Position numbers and translations under genes: made by a program. From Candidatus Aminicenantota bacterium (GTDB lineage: Bacteria; Acidobacteriota; Aminicenantia; Aminicenantales; Aminicenantaceae), in NCBI GenBank assembly GCA_030627155.1, contig DAOUSP010000005.1, positions 1-22,627 on the forward strand: a stretch of DNA of 22,627 nt, in the 5' to 3' direction. The notes below the pieces were generated by a model that worked only from the letters and a program-made list of their open reading frames with translations, was not told the DNA's origin and made no database searches. Shown here in pieces: positions 1 through 6,577 of this stretch. Position 1 is the first letter of the stretch. The number at the start of each line of letters is the position of its first letter.

Positions 1-30
1 CATATCTGCAATAGGATCTGTCATACTCAT
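1..30 (-). CDS. rpsH: 30S ribosomal protein S8, first 10 codons only (cut by window edge)
   Basis: Only the N terminus is present: MSMTDPIADM, the near-universal opening of bacterial S8, a primary 16S rRNA binding protein of the small-subunit platform. The ATG lies at 28-30 and is preceded by a GAGAGGA Shine-Dalgarno-like stretch. It follows rpsN by 21 nt, which is the standard spc-operon order (rpsN then rpsH). Nothing can be said about the rest of the protein. The call rests on the ten residues plus gene order, which together make it nearly certain. Confidence 0.9.
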   Translation of the reverse strand, partial: MSMTDPIADM

Positions 31-51
31 TGTTTCATCCTCTCACTAAAT

Positions 52-237
52 TTACCAAGAAGCTTTAGTAATGCCAGGGATTTCGCCACGCAAAGCAAGC
101 TCACGAAAACACAACCTGCACATATCAAACTTTCGATAATAACCTTTTGAACGTCCACATATCTGACAACGATTCTTCTTCCGAGTCAGATATTTAGGCT
201 CTCTTAAATTTTTGGCTATAGATGATTTTTTTGCCAC
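52..237 (-). CDS. rpsN: 30S ribosomal protein S14, zinc-binding short form
   Basis: S14 binds the head of the 30S subunit. From the GTG at 235-237 the product is 61 residues, the usual length of the short zinc-type (C+) S14. It contains four cysteines in two CxxC pairs (C24/C27 and C40/C43) that would hold one Zn ion, and ends in the conserved IPGITKASW. The frame extends six codons further to a TTG at 253-255, but that would overlap the rplE stop. The GTG is preceded by a strong AAGGAAGG (243-250) at 5 nt, so I choose GTG. It lies 14 nt after rplE and 21 nt before rpsH, as in other spc operons. Confidence 0.96.
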   Translation of the reverse strand: MAKKSSIAKNLREPKYLTRKKNRCQICGRSKGYYRKFDMCRLCFRELALRGEIPGITKASW

Positions 238-251
238 TTTTTCCTTCCTTA

Positions 252-794
252 TCAATGCTCACGAAAAGGCATCCCTAACTTTTTTAACAAAGCATAAGCC
301 ATTTCGTCATTATTGGCTGAGGTGACGATTGTAATATTCATTCCTCTTTGTTTTCCCACTGTTGTGTAATCGATCTCTGGGAAAACAAGCTGGTCTTTAA
401 GGCCAAGAGTATAATTGCCTAGACCATCAAACGACTTTGGAGGAACCCCTCTGAAATCTCTCACACGTGGGAGAATAATATTAACTAAACGATCGAAAAA
501 TTCATACATTCTTCTTCCACGCAAAGTCACATAACAGGCAATTGCCTGCCCTTTACGAAGCTTGAAAGATGAGATTGATTTCCTTGCTCTTCCTATAACA
601 GGGCACTGGCCTGTAATAAGACTCAGCTCGTTTTTAGCAGCATCTAACTCTTTGATATTCTGAATAGCTTCTCCAACACCTACGTTTATCACAATTTTTT
701 CAAGTCGTGGAACAGCCATTTTATTTTTTATAGATAACTCCTTCCGGAGTTCCTGAATAATCTCTTTTCTATATTTTTCTAACAGACGACTCAT
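252..794 (-). CDS. rplE: 50S ribosomal protein L5
   Basis: L5 (180 residues, typical length) binds 5S rRNA in the central protuberance and contacts the P-site tRNA. The sequence opens MSRLLEKYRKEI and carries the recognisable L5 motifs PRLEKIVINVGVGEA near residues 29-43, the GQCPVIGRARKSIS loop near 80-95, and the C-terminal KLGMPFREH. The ATG at 792-794 is preceded by a GAGG/AAGGA purine run. It lies 16 nt downstream of rplX, the widest gap in the spc part of the window, and 14 nt upstream of rpsN. Nothing is unusual. Confidence 0.98.
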   Translation of the reverse strand: MSRLLEKYRKEIIQELRKELSIKNKMAVPRLEKIVINVGVGEAIQNIKELDAAKNELSLITGQCPVIGRARKSISSFKLRKGQAIACYVTLRGRRMYEFFDRLVNIILPRVRDFRGVPPKSFDGLGNYTLGLKDQLVFPEIDYTTVGKQRGMNITIVTSANNDEMAYALLKKLGMPFREH

Positions 795-810
795 TCCTTG
801 TTCCTCTTTA

Positions 811-1137
811 TTACTTTTCTAAGCTTATCTCGCATTTAGAACAAACTCTAATTTTGCTTCCATCCTCTAATATTTTTTTCTTCACTCTTACTCCTTGTTC
901 ACATTCAGAGCAATAAAGCGACAAATTAGAGACATTGATAGAAGCTTCCTTTTCCATGATTCCTCCCTGAATGTTTCTTCCTTGGTCACGCCTGATAAAT
1001 TCTTTAACGAAATTAACTTTTTCCACAATAACTCTACTTTTTTCTGGGAGGACCTTTAAAACTTTTCCTGTTTTCCCTTTATCTTTCCCGCTAATAACAA
1101 TGACTATATCGTTTTTCTTTAACTGTATTTTATTCAT
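811..1137 (-). CDS. rplX: 50S ribosomal protein L24 with C-terminal zinc-ribbon-like cysteines
   Basis: L24 is an early assembly protein that initiates 50S folding near the exit tunnel. The product is 108 residues. The N-terminal KOW fold includes the GKDKGKTGKV signature at residues 17-26. The C-terminal part holds CSEC (C76/C79) and CSKC (C99/C102), the cysteine-containing version seen in many non-enteric bacteria and probably able to bind Zn. I use the ATG at 1135-1137 rather than the GTG one codon earlier, because GGAGG at 1145-1149 sits 7 nt from the ATG but only 4 from the GTG. The ATG shares one base with the rplN stop (TGATG), so translation is probably coupled. Confidence 0.96.
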   Translation of the reverse strand: MNKIQLKKNDIVIVISGKDKGKTGKVLKVLPEKSRVIVEKVNFVKEFIRRDQGRNIQGGIMEKEASINVSNLSLYCSECEQGVRVKKKILEDGSKIRVCSKCEISLEK

Positions 1138-1505
1138 CACAAAACCTCCGGTGCAAGGGAAACAATTTTCATGAATTTTTTCTCTCTTAGCTCGCGTCCA
1201 ACTGGTCCAAACACTCGAGTCCCTACAGGTTCTCCCTGCTTATCGATAATCACTGCAGCATTGTCATCAAAGCGAATATAAGAACCATCTTTTCGCCGGA
1301 TTTCTTTTTTTGTTCGCACAATAACAGCACGAACAACATTTCCTTTTGGAATCTTACTCTCTGGCTCCGCCTCCTTCACCGTTGCGGAAATAATGTCCCC
1401 AATTGTGGCTGTTTTGCCCACTCCGCCACCTAAAGGAGTGATACAAAGAAGCCTCCTGGCTCCTGAATTGTCTGCTACTTTTAGCCTTGTCTCTGCTTGT
1501 ATCAT
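1137..1505 (-). CDS. rplN: 50S ribosomal protein L14
   Basis: L14 sits at the subunit interface, contributes to intersubunit bridges and is a docking site for silencing and assembly factors. The 122-residue product has the standard L14 start (MIQAETRLKVADNSGAR) and the conserved FGPVGRELRE segment near residues 98-108. The ATG overlaps the rpsQ stop by 4 nt (ATGA), so it is likely translated by ribosomes finishing S17. Its own stop overlaps the rplX start by one base. In E. coli this gene opens the separate spc operon. Here there is no spacer or promoter between S17 and L14, so S10 and spc genes appear co-transcribed. Confidence 0.98.
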   Translation of the reverse strand: MIQAETRLKVADNSGARRLLCITPLGGGVGKTATIGDIISATVKEAEPESKIPKGNVVRAVIVRTKKEIRRKDGSYIRFDDNAAVIIDKQGEPVGTRVFGPVGRELREKKFMKIVSLAPEVL

Positions 1506-1798
1506 TTTTTATTTTCCTTAACTTCTTTTTCTGCTTCATTTGGAGAAAGCCCAACAATCTCTTGGATTCTCCATCTTTTCCTTTTACTTATTGGCCTCAT
1601 CTCGACAATTTTTACTACATCACCAATTTTGCATTTTTCATACTCATCATGGGCTAAAAATTTCTTTTTTCGCCGTATAATTTTCTTATACAAAGGATGC
1701 CGCATTTGTCTCTCAACTAAAACAGTGACAGTCTTCTTCATCTTGTTTCCGGTAACAACGCCTATTTTTGTTGTCTTTCTTACATTACTTATATTCAT
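1502..1798 (-). CDS. rpsQ: 30S ribosomal protein S17
   Basis: S17 is an OB-fold protein that binds helices 7 and 11 of 16S rRNA early in 30S assembly. At 98 residues it is somewhat longer than the E. coli form, because of a charged C-terminal tail (about residues 83-98, rich in Glu and Lys). The core shows the family pattern GVVTGNKMKKTVTVLVER at residues 13-30 and the later IGDVVKIVEMRPISKRKRW block. The start is the ATG at 1796-1798; the AAAGGA at the end of rpmC serves as its ribosome site. It lies 7 nt after rpmC and overlaps rplN by 4 nt. Confidence 0.97.
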   Translation of the reverse strand: MNISNVRKTTKIGVVTGNKMKKTVTVLVERQMRHPLYKKIIRRKKKFLAHDEYEKCKIGDVVKIVEMRPISKRKRWRIQEIVGLSPNEAEKEVKENKK

Positions 1799-1805
1799 TC
1801 TTCAT

Positions 1806-1997
1806 TCATCCTTTGTGCTTTTCTCTTAATATTGTTTTTATTCGTGCAATATCTTTTTTTATAGACTTTAGTTTCATTGCATTTTCCAATTGTCCTAACG
1901 CATGCTGAAATTTCAGCTTAAAAAGTTGATCTTTTAGTTCGGCTTCTTTGTTTATCAATTCGTCTTCAGATAGTTCTCTCAGTTCTTTTGCTTTCAT
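1806..1997 (-). CDS. rpmC: 50S ribosomal protein L29
   Basis: L29 is a small two-helix protein near the peptide exit tunnel that, with L23, forms the platform for trigger factor and SRP. The 63-residue product has the family features: MKAKELRELSEDEL at the N terminus and a helix carrying KFQHALGQLEN near residues 29-39. The ATG overlaps the rplP stop by 4 nt (ATGA). The position between rplP and rpsQ is the standard S10 order and supports the call for such a short gene. Confidence 0.96.
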   Translation of the reverse strand: MKAKELRELSEDELINKEAELKDQLFKLKFQHALGQLENAMKLKSIKKDIARIKTILREKHKG

Positions 1998-2416
1998 CTT
2001 AATTCTCTGCTTTCCCTTGAAACAAATCTCGTCTTTATTGGAAGCTTGTGTGCAGCTAATCTCATTGCTTCTCTTGCGATAGACTCAGAGATGCCTTCTA
2101 ATTCATAGATAATTTTTCCTGGCTTCACAACATCTACCCAAAATTCTGGATCTCCTTTTCCTTTTCCCATTCTTACTTCCGTAGGTTTCTTTGTAATCGG
2201 CTTCCAGGGAAAAACACGGATCCAGAGTTTTCCTTTCCTTTTGATGTGCCTGCTTATGGTGATTCGTCCAGCTTCAATTTGTCGAGCAGTTAGCCAGCAA
2301 GGCTCCAATGCTTGAAGACCATATTCTCCAAAATATAGAGAAGATCCACGCCAAGCATATCCTCTCATTCGTCCTCTTTGTTGCTTCCGGTATTTTACCT
2401 TTTTCGGCATCAACAT
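1994..2416 (-). CDS. rplP: 50S ribosomal protein L16
   Basis: L16 binds near the A-site and the base of the stalk, and helps place the tRNA acceptor arm. The product is 140 residues, the normal size, with the conserved start MLMPKKVKYRKQQRGR. The GSSLYFGEYGLQALEP block near residues 24-39 and the RMGKGKGDPEFWV motif near 82-94 are diagnostic. The ATG at 2414-2416 follows GAGGAG by 8 nt and is 2 nt after the rpsC stop. A second in-frame ATG two codons on is possible, but MLMPK is the common family start. Confidence 0.98.
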   Translation of the reverse strand: MLMPKKVKYRKQQRGRMRGYAWRGSSLYFGEYGLQALEPCWLTARQIEAGRITISRHIKRKGKLWIRVFPWKPITKKPTEVRMGKGKGDPEFWVDVVKPGKIIYELEGISESIAREAMRLAAHKLPIKTRFVSRESRELR

Positions 2417-2418
2417 GG

Positions 2419-3087
2419 CTAAATCTCCTCTACTTCAGTTGTTTGAGAGGTCATCTTGGGTTTTTCAACATCTGCCTTATAAATCCAAACCTTTATGCCA
2501 ATCTGCCCATATGTGGTAAAGGCCTCAGTGAAGCCATAATCGATGTCAGCCTTTAAGGTTTGAAGCGGCAATTGGCCTCTTAAATACCACTCTGACCTCG
2601 CAATCTCAACTCCGCCCAACCGGCCTGAGCACATCACTTTTATTCCTTTGGCTCCCATTCTCATTGCCATTTCAACAGCTCTCCTCATGGCTCTCCGGTA
2701 AGCAATCCGTTTTTCAAGTTGGATAGCAATCCCCTCTGCTACTAAGAGTGCATCCAGCTCAGGCTTATCCACTTCGCGAATATCTATATAAACTTCTTTT
2801 TGGGCTATTTCTTGAAGATAATTTTTAAGATTTTCAATCTCTTTGCCTCCACGTCCAATTACAATTCCTGGCCTGGCTGTATGGATAATGACCCTAATTT
2901 TGGGCCCTACACGTTCCACACCCACTTCAGAAATTCCAGCGTGAGAATACCTTTTCTTGATCGCTTTTTTCATTTTTAAATCTTCGTGGATTAAGCGGCT
3001 GTAGTTTGCACCTTTTGAAAACCACCTGGAACTCCATTGTTTGTTAAAACCTAATCTAAAACCATACGGATGAGTTTTCTGGCCCAC
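2419..3087 (-). CDS. rpsC: 30S ribosomal protein S3
   Basis: S3 lines the mRNA entry channel of the 30S subunit with S4 and S5 and contributes to helicase activity. The 222-residue product starts MGQKTHPYGFRLG and contains a type II KH domain with its GxxG loop (GRGG, residues 78-81). The C-terminal S3 domain includes the AMRMGAKGIKVMCSGRLGG segment. The start codon is GTG at 3085-3087, supported by AAGGAG 7 nt upstream. It lies 3 nt after rplV and 2 nt before rplP. Apart from the GTG start it is typical. Confidence 0.98.
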   Translation of the reverse strand: MGQKTHPYGFRLGFNKQWSSRWFSKGANYSRLIHEDLKMKKAIKKRYSHAGISEVGVERVGPKIRVIIHTARPGIVIGRGGKEIENLKNYLQEIAQKEVYIDIREVDKPELDALLVAEGIAIQLEKRIAYRRAMRRAVEMAMRMGAKGIKVMCSGRLGGVEIARSEWYLRGQLPLQTLKADIDYGFTEAFTTYGQIGIKVWIYKADVEKPKMTSQTTEVEEI

Positions 3088-3090
3088 TTT

Positions 3091-3453
3091 TTATCTCCTT
3101 TTCTTTTCCTCTAACAAAATTGAAACATGGCTTGTTTTTTTCAGAATACGTGCAGCCCTTCCCATAGGAGCAGCCCTTAATCTTTTCCATTGCGGCCCTT
3201 GATCAACAAATATTTCTGATATAAATAAATTATCAACATCGACGTTAGGGGATTTCTGCTGTGCATTGGCTATAGCTGAACGAAGAACCTTCTCAACAAT
3301 AGAACTTGCCTTTTTTTTCTTTGAAAAATGAAGAATCGTAAGCGCTTCTCCTACATAACGATCCCTAACTAAATCTGTAACCAACCGACACTTCTGCGGA
3401 GATATTCTCACATATTTGCCAACAGCCTTGGAAACAAAATCTTTTTCTTTCAT
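3091..3453 (-). CDS. rplV: 50S ribosomal protein L22
   Basis: L22 forms part of the wall of the peptide exit tunnel; its beta-hairpin and that of L4 make the constriction where macrolides act. The 120-residue product has the family core: KYVRISPQKCRLV near residues 14-26, SAIANAQQ near 60-67, and the hairpin region ending in the RAAPMGRAARI motif near 94-104. The predicted hairpin shows no obvious deletion. The ATG is separated from the rpsS stop by a single base, and the ribosome site is weak, so coupling to S19 translation is likely. Confidence 0.98.
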   Translation of the reverse strand: MKEKDFVSKAVGKYVRISPQKCRLVTDLVRDRYVGEALTILHFSKKKKASSIVEKVLRSAIANAQQKSPNVDVDNLFISEIFVDQGPQWKRLRAAPMGRAARILKKTSHVSILLEEKKRR

Positions 3454-3454
3454 T

Positions 3455-3745
3455 TTACTTTCTAATCCTGATTGTTCGAGCAGTTTTTGAGGTATGGCCC
3501 TTGAAAATTCGTGTTGGAGAAAATTCTCCTAATCTATGACCAACCATGTTTTCTGTAATAAATACAGGAATAAATTTCTTCCCATTATAGACAGCTATGG
3601 TCAATCCTACCATCTCTGGCGATATGAAGGAGCGCCGAGACCAGGTCTTAATAACTTGTTTCTTCTCCTTTCGTTCTGCTATGGCATTAACCTTTCGCAA
3701 AAGTTTTTCATCAATAAAAGGACCTTTTTTTAAAGACCTACCCAT
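3455..3745 (-). CDS. rpsS: 30S ribosomal protein S19
   Basis: S19 is a head protein of the 30S subunit that complexes with S13 and contacts A- and P-site tRNA. The 96-residue product begins MGRSLKKGPFIDEKLL and contains KTWSRRSFISPEMVG near residues 34-48 and the GHRLGEFSPTR block near 70-80, all diagnostic. The ATG at 3743-3745 is 2 nt after the rplB stop, with AAGGAG inside the end of rplB serving as the ribosome site. Confidence 0.98.
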   Translation of the reverse strand: MGRSLKKGPFIDEKLLRKVNAIAERKEKKQVIKTWSRRSFISPEMVGLTIAVYNGKKFIPVFITENMVGHRLGEFSPTRIFKGHTSKTARTIRIRK

Positions 3746-3747
3746 GA

Positions 3748-4575
3748 TTATTTACTCCTTCTTCTCACAATAAACTGTTGTGTTCTCTTGTTTCTCCTGG
3801 TTTTATACCCTTTTGTCGGCTGCCCTGTTGGAGAGACAGGATTCCGGCCTCCTTTGGCTTTCCCTTCACCACCGCCGTGAGGATGGTCAATGGGATTCAT
3901 GGCTGTTCCACGAACATGCGGCCTTATCCCTATCCAACGGTTTCTCCCTGCTTTTCCAATTGAAATATTCTGGTGGTCTAGATTGCTAACTTGCCCAATT
4001 GTTGCACGGCAATCCTGATGAATCCTTCTTATCTCTGAAGAGGGCATACGGATTTGTGCATAGTCACCTTCTTTCGCCAAGATTTGAGCTCCTGTTCCTG
4101 CAGCTTTGGCTATCTGGCCTCCTTTATTCTTCCTTAATTCTATATTGTGAATAATCGTACCTAATGGAATATATCGCAATGGCATGGAATTGCCAGGAAG
4201 AATATCAACCTGTTTATTAGAAGAGAGGATTGTTTGGCCAACCTTCAAATTTGAAGGAGTAAGAATATATCTTTTTTCTCCGTCTTTATACTTTATGAGA
4301 GATATAAAAGCAGAGCGATTTGGATCATATTCGATTGTTTCAATAATGCCAGGAACATCAATCTTGTCCCTTTTAAAATCAATAACACGGTACATCCTTT
4401 TGTGCCCGCCTCCTATATGACGCATAGAAAGGCGGCCGCGGCAATTTCGCCCTCCGCTCTTCTTCAATGGTTGAACCAGAGGTTTATATGGACGACTTTC
4501 TGTTAATTCTTCAAAAGTCAGACCTGTCCTCTGGCGTAAACTCGATGTTGTTGGTCTATAATTTTTTATTGCCAT
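3748..4575 (-). CDS. rplB: 50S ribosomal protein L2
   Basis: L2 is a large primary rRNA-binding protein needed for subunit association and for the peptidyl transferase centre. The 275-residue product has the N-terminal OB-fold region with GRLSMRHIGGGHKR (about 47-60), the SH3-like domain, and the C-terminal RGTAMNPIDHPHGGGEG segment (about 222-238), which contains the conserved histidines (231, 233) near the peptidyl transferase centre. The ATG lies 2 nt after the rplW stop. The length matches the family. It is one of the most conserved proteins in the window and nothing in it is anomalous. Confidence 0.99.
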   Translation of the reverse strand: MAIKNYRPTTSSLRQRTGLTFEELTESRPYKPLVQPLKKSGGRNCRGRLSMRHIGGGHKRMYRVIDFKRDKIDVPGIIETIEYDPNRSAFISLIKYKDGEKRYILTPSNLKVGQTILSSNKQVDILPGNSMPLRYIPLGTIIHNIELRKNKGGQIAKAAGTGAQILAKEGDYAQIRMPSSEIRRIHQDCRATIGQVSNLDHQNISIGKAGRNRWIGIRPHVRGTAMNPIDHPHGGGEGKAKGGRNPVSPTGQPTKGYKTRRNKRTQQFIVRRRSK

Positions 4576-4577
4576 TA

Positions 4578-4874
4578 TTAAACAGCCTCAAAATATTCTA
4601 TCATTTTCTCGCCTTCTTTGAGTTTTACATAGGCTTTTTTCCAGTCTTTTGTTTTTCCAACGTTCCGGCCAACTTTTCTTGTTTTCCCTTTCTTGCTTAT
4701 TACATGGACTTTTTCGACTTTAACCTTGAAGAGAAATTCAACAGATTTTTTTATTTCTGTCTTGTTAGCTTTTGGATGAACTTCCAGACAAATTTCCCTG
4801 TTTTTGTCTTTTAAAAATGTACTTTTTTCAGTAATTACTGGTCTCAAAATAATTTTATACGGATCTTTTATCAC
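4578..4874 (-). CDS. rplW: 50S ribosomal protein L23
   Basis: L23 sits at the exit tunnel rim and is the docking point for trigger factor and SRP. The 98-residue product has the family start (KDPYKIILRPVITEKST) and the central KTEIKKSVEFLFKVKVEKV block near residues 38-56. The start is GTG at 4872-4874: the GTGA overlaps the rplD stop by 3 nt, and GGAG lies 8 nt upstream inside rplD. This is a typical coupled junction. No other in-frame start is better placed. Confidence 0.97.
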   Translation of the reverse strand: MIKDPYKIILRPVITEKSTFLKDKNREICLEVHPKANKTEIKKSVEFLFKVKVEKVHVISKKGKTRKVGRNVGKTKDWKKAYVKLKEGEKMIEYFEAV

Positions 4875-5491
4875 CTTAACTTCTCCATCAATGCCTCAAA
4901 GGCCTTTTGTGTAAAAACTAGCCATTTATGGTCAATAACATCATATACATTCACATGTTTATAATCAATTGGCTTAACTCTCGGGATGTTTCTCAGGGAT
5001 AAAAATAAATTTTTATTGTCATGCTGGTCAACAATAAGAGCAGAATCCAAATTGAAATTTTTTAAAAATAACACACCTTCTTTGGTCTTTGGTTTATCAA
5101 AATCCAATGCATCGATAACAAGTAATTGTTTTTCCGCAAGTTTCATAGAAAGAGCAGATTTTAAAGCGTTCTTCTTAGCATTTTTTGGTAAGTTATATGA
5201 ATAACTTCTTGGCTTAGGCCCAAATGTAATCCCTCCTTTTCGCCATAATGGGGACCGGATGCTTCCAACCCTCGCACGCCCGGTTCCTTTCTGTCTCCAA
5301 GGTTTACGGCCTCCTCCTCTTACTTCACTCCTTGTTTTTGTTGATGCTGCACCATGTCTTTGATTAGCCCGCAAATTAACTACAGCCTCAAAGATTAAAT
5401 GTTCCTTTTCCGGATAAGAAAAAACTTTTTTTGGAGCGTTTATCTCTTTGATTTTCTTTCCGTTTTTGTCTAAAACATGAACTTTTAGCAT
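4871..5491 (-). CDS. rplD: 50S ribosomal protein L4
   Basis: L4 is an early assembly protein whose extended loop reaches the exit tunnel; in E. coli it also represses the S10 operon. The 206-residue product contains the loop hallmark GGGRKPWRQKGTGRARVGSIR (about residues 59-79) and the following SPLWRKGGITFGPKPRSY. The C-terminal domain is of normal length. The ATG is 3 nt after the rplC stop with only a weak AAAGAG ribosome site, so it is probably coupled to L3. Whether L4 autoregulates here is unknown: the leader before rpsJ is only 97 nt and lacks a clear E. coli-like structure. Confidence 0.98.
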   Translation of the reverse strand: MLKVHVLDKNGKKIKEINAPKKVFSYPEKEHLIFEAVVNLRANQRHGAASTKTRSEVRGGGRKPWRQKGTGRARVGSIRSPLWRKGGITFGPKPRSYSYNLPKNAKKNALKSALSMKLAEKQLLVIDALDFDKPKTKEGVLFLKNFNLDSALIVDQHDNKNLFLSLRNIPRVKPIDYKHVNVYDVIDHKWLVFTQKAFEALMEKLR

Positions 5492-5494
5492 TTT

Positions 5495-6157
5495 TTACTC
5501 TTTACTTATTCTTTCTAAAAATTTAACATTAAAATCCACTTTTTTTATCAGCAGATACCCTCCATTTGCTCCAGGGACCGCTCCCTTTACAACGAGAAGG
5601 TTGTTCTCTTTGTCAGCCTGTACTACTATTAATTTTTTAACCATAGCTCTTTCATTTCCCATATGGCCTGGAAGCTTTTTCCCTTTGACCACACGAGAGG
5701 GATAAGCAGATGCGCCTACCGAACCGGGTCTCCGATGAAACATAGACCCATGACTCGCTTTGCCTCCATGAAATCCCCACCTTTTTACAACTCCAGCAAA
5801 TCCTTTTCCTTTGCTCGTTCCAACCACATTCACTTTTTCACCTGGCTTAAAAATATCAACAAAAAATTGATCTCCTTCTTTAACATCGCTTGTCTCATTA
5901 AACTTGAATTCCCGAAGAACCTTCACAGGAGGGATATTGGCTTTCTTAAAATGTCCGACATATGGTTTTTTTATTTTCTTTACACCTTTATCTTCAATAA
6001 ATCCTAATTGCAAGGCAAAATATCCATCTTTGTCTTTGATCTTTTTTTGAATAACTGTGCAAGGGCCTGCCTTTATAACAGTTACAGGAATAGCATTCCC
6101 ATTTTCATCGAATATTTGTGTCATCCCTATTTTTTTGCCAATTAATCCCTCAATCAT
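5495..6157 (-). CDS. rplC: 50S ribosomal protein L3
   Basis: L3 binds 23S rRNA near its 3' end, and its long loop approaches the peptidyl transferase centre. The 220-residue product starts MIEGLIGKKIGMTQIFDENG. The central loop carries GTSKGKGFAGVVKRWGF (about 113-129) and the GASAYPSRV variant of the tip region, followed by MGNERAMVKKL and VKGAVPGANGG. The E. coli glutamine that is methylated in this region lies in a different local sequence, so that modification cannot be assumed. The ATG is 2 nt after rpsJ, with GGAGGAG inside the end of rpsJ as ribosome site. Confidence 0.98.
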   Translation of the reverse strand: MIEGLIGKKIGMTQIFDENGNAIPVTVIKAGPCTVIQKKIKDKDGYFALQLGFIEDKGVKKIKKPYVGHFKKANIPPVKVLREFKFNETSDVKEGDQFFVDIFKPGEKVNVVGTSKGKGFAGVVKRWGFHGGKASHGSMFHRRPGSVGASAYPSRVVKGKKLPGHMGNERAMVKKLIVVQADKENNLLVVKGAVPGANGGYLLIKKVDFNVKFLERISKE

Positions 6158-6159
6158 AG

Positions 6160-6480
6160 CTACTCTCCTCCGGTTCCAAACGCTTGTATTTCAACATCTA
6201 TTCCAGCTGGCAAGTCCAATTTTTGCAACTCCTCAATCGTCTCATTGTTGTAATCACTTATATCTATCAACCTCTTATGTATCCTCATCTCAAAGTGTTC
6301 TCTTGATCTTTTATCCACATGAGGAGAACGAAGGACACAGAATCTATGAATGCGTGTAGGAAGAGGAACAGGGCCAGATATATGTGCTCCTGTTCTCTTT
6401 GCCTTAATTACAATATCTTTGACGGACTGATCCAATAGCCTATGGTCAAACGATTGAAGTCTAATCCTTATTTTCTCCAT
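6160..6480 (-). CDS. rpsJ: 30S ribosomal protein S10 (NusE)
   Basis: S10 is a 30S head protein and, free or ribosome-bound, the NusE partner of NusG that couples transcription to translation. The 106-residue product has the family landmarks KIRIRLQSFDHRLLD near residues 3-17, the loop GPVPLPTRIHRF near 36-47, and SREHFEMRIHKRLID near 58-72. The ATG follows two purine-rich ribosome-site candidates (GAGGAG and AGGAG). It lies 97 nt after tuf and 2 nt before rplC. The nusG gene of the same locus encodes its transcription partner. Confidence 0.98.
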   Translation of the reverse strand: MEKIRIRLQSFDHRLLDQSVKDIVIKAKRTGAHISGPVPLPTRIHRFCVLRSPHVDKRSREHFEMRIHKRLIDISDYNNETIEELQKLDLPAGIDVEIQAFGTGGE

Positions 6481-6577
6481 TTTCCTGTTCTCCTGCTCTC
6501 CTCAAAACATCTTTATTCTTTTATTATCTGGCTCTTTAAAAGATTCTATCCAGTTTTATTTAATTCTTTTCTGCCGT
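6481..6577 (-). other. tuf-rpsJ intergenic region (S10 leader position)
   Basis: This 97-nt AT-rich spacer sits where E. coli has the S10-operon promoter and L4-responsive leader. I find only a weak stem (CTGG at 6528-6531 pairing with CCAG at 6550-6553, around a TCTTTTAAAGA core) and no U-tract after it on the transcribed strand. I found no credible -35/-10 pair. The last 25 nt are purine-rich and supply the rpsJ ribosome site. Read-through from tuf is the simplest interpretation. Confidence 0.4.

Noticed and set aside
6481..6577. S10-operon promoter and L4 leader between tuf and rpsJ
   Set aside because: A GATAAT-like -10 is present but its -35 region is GGATAG. The only hairpin is weak and no E. 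coli-like leader structure is evident.
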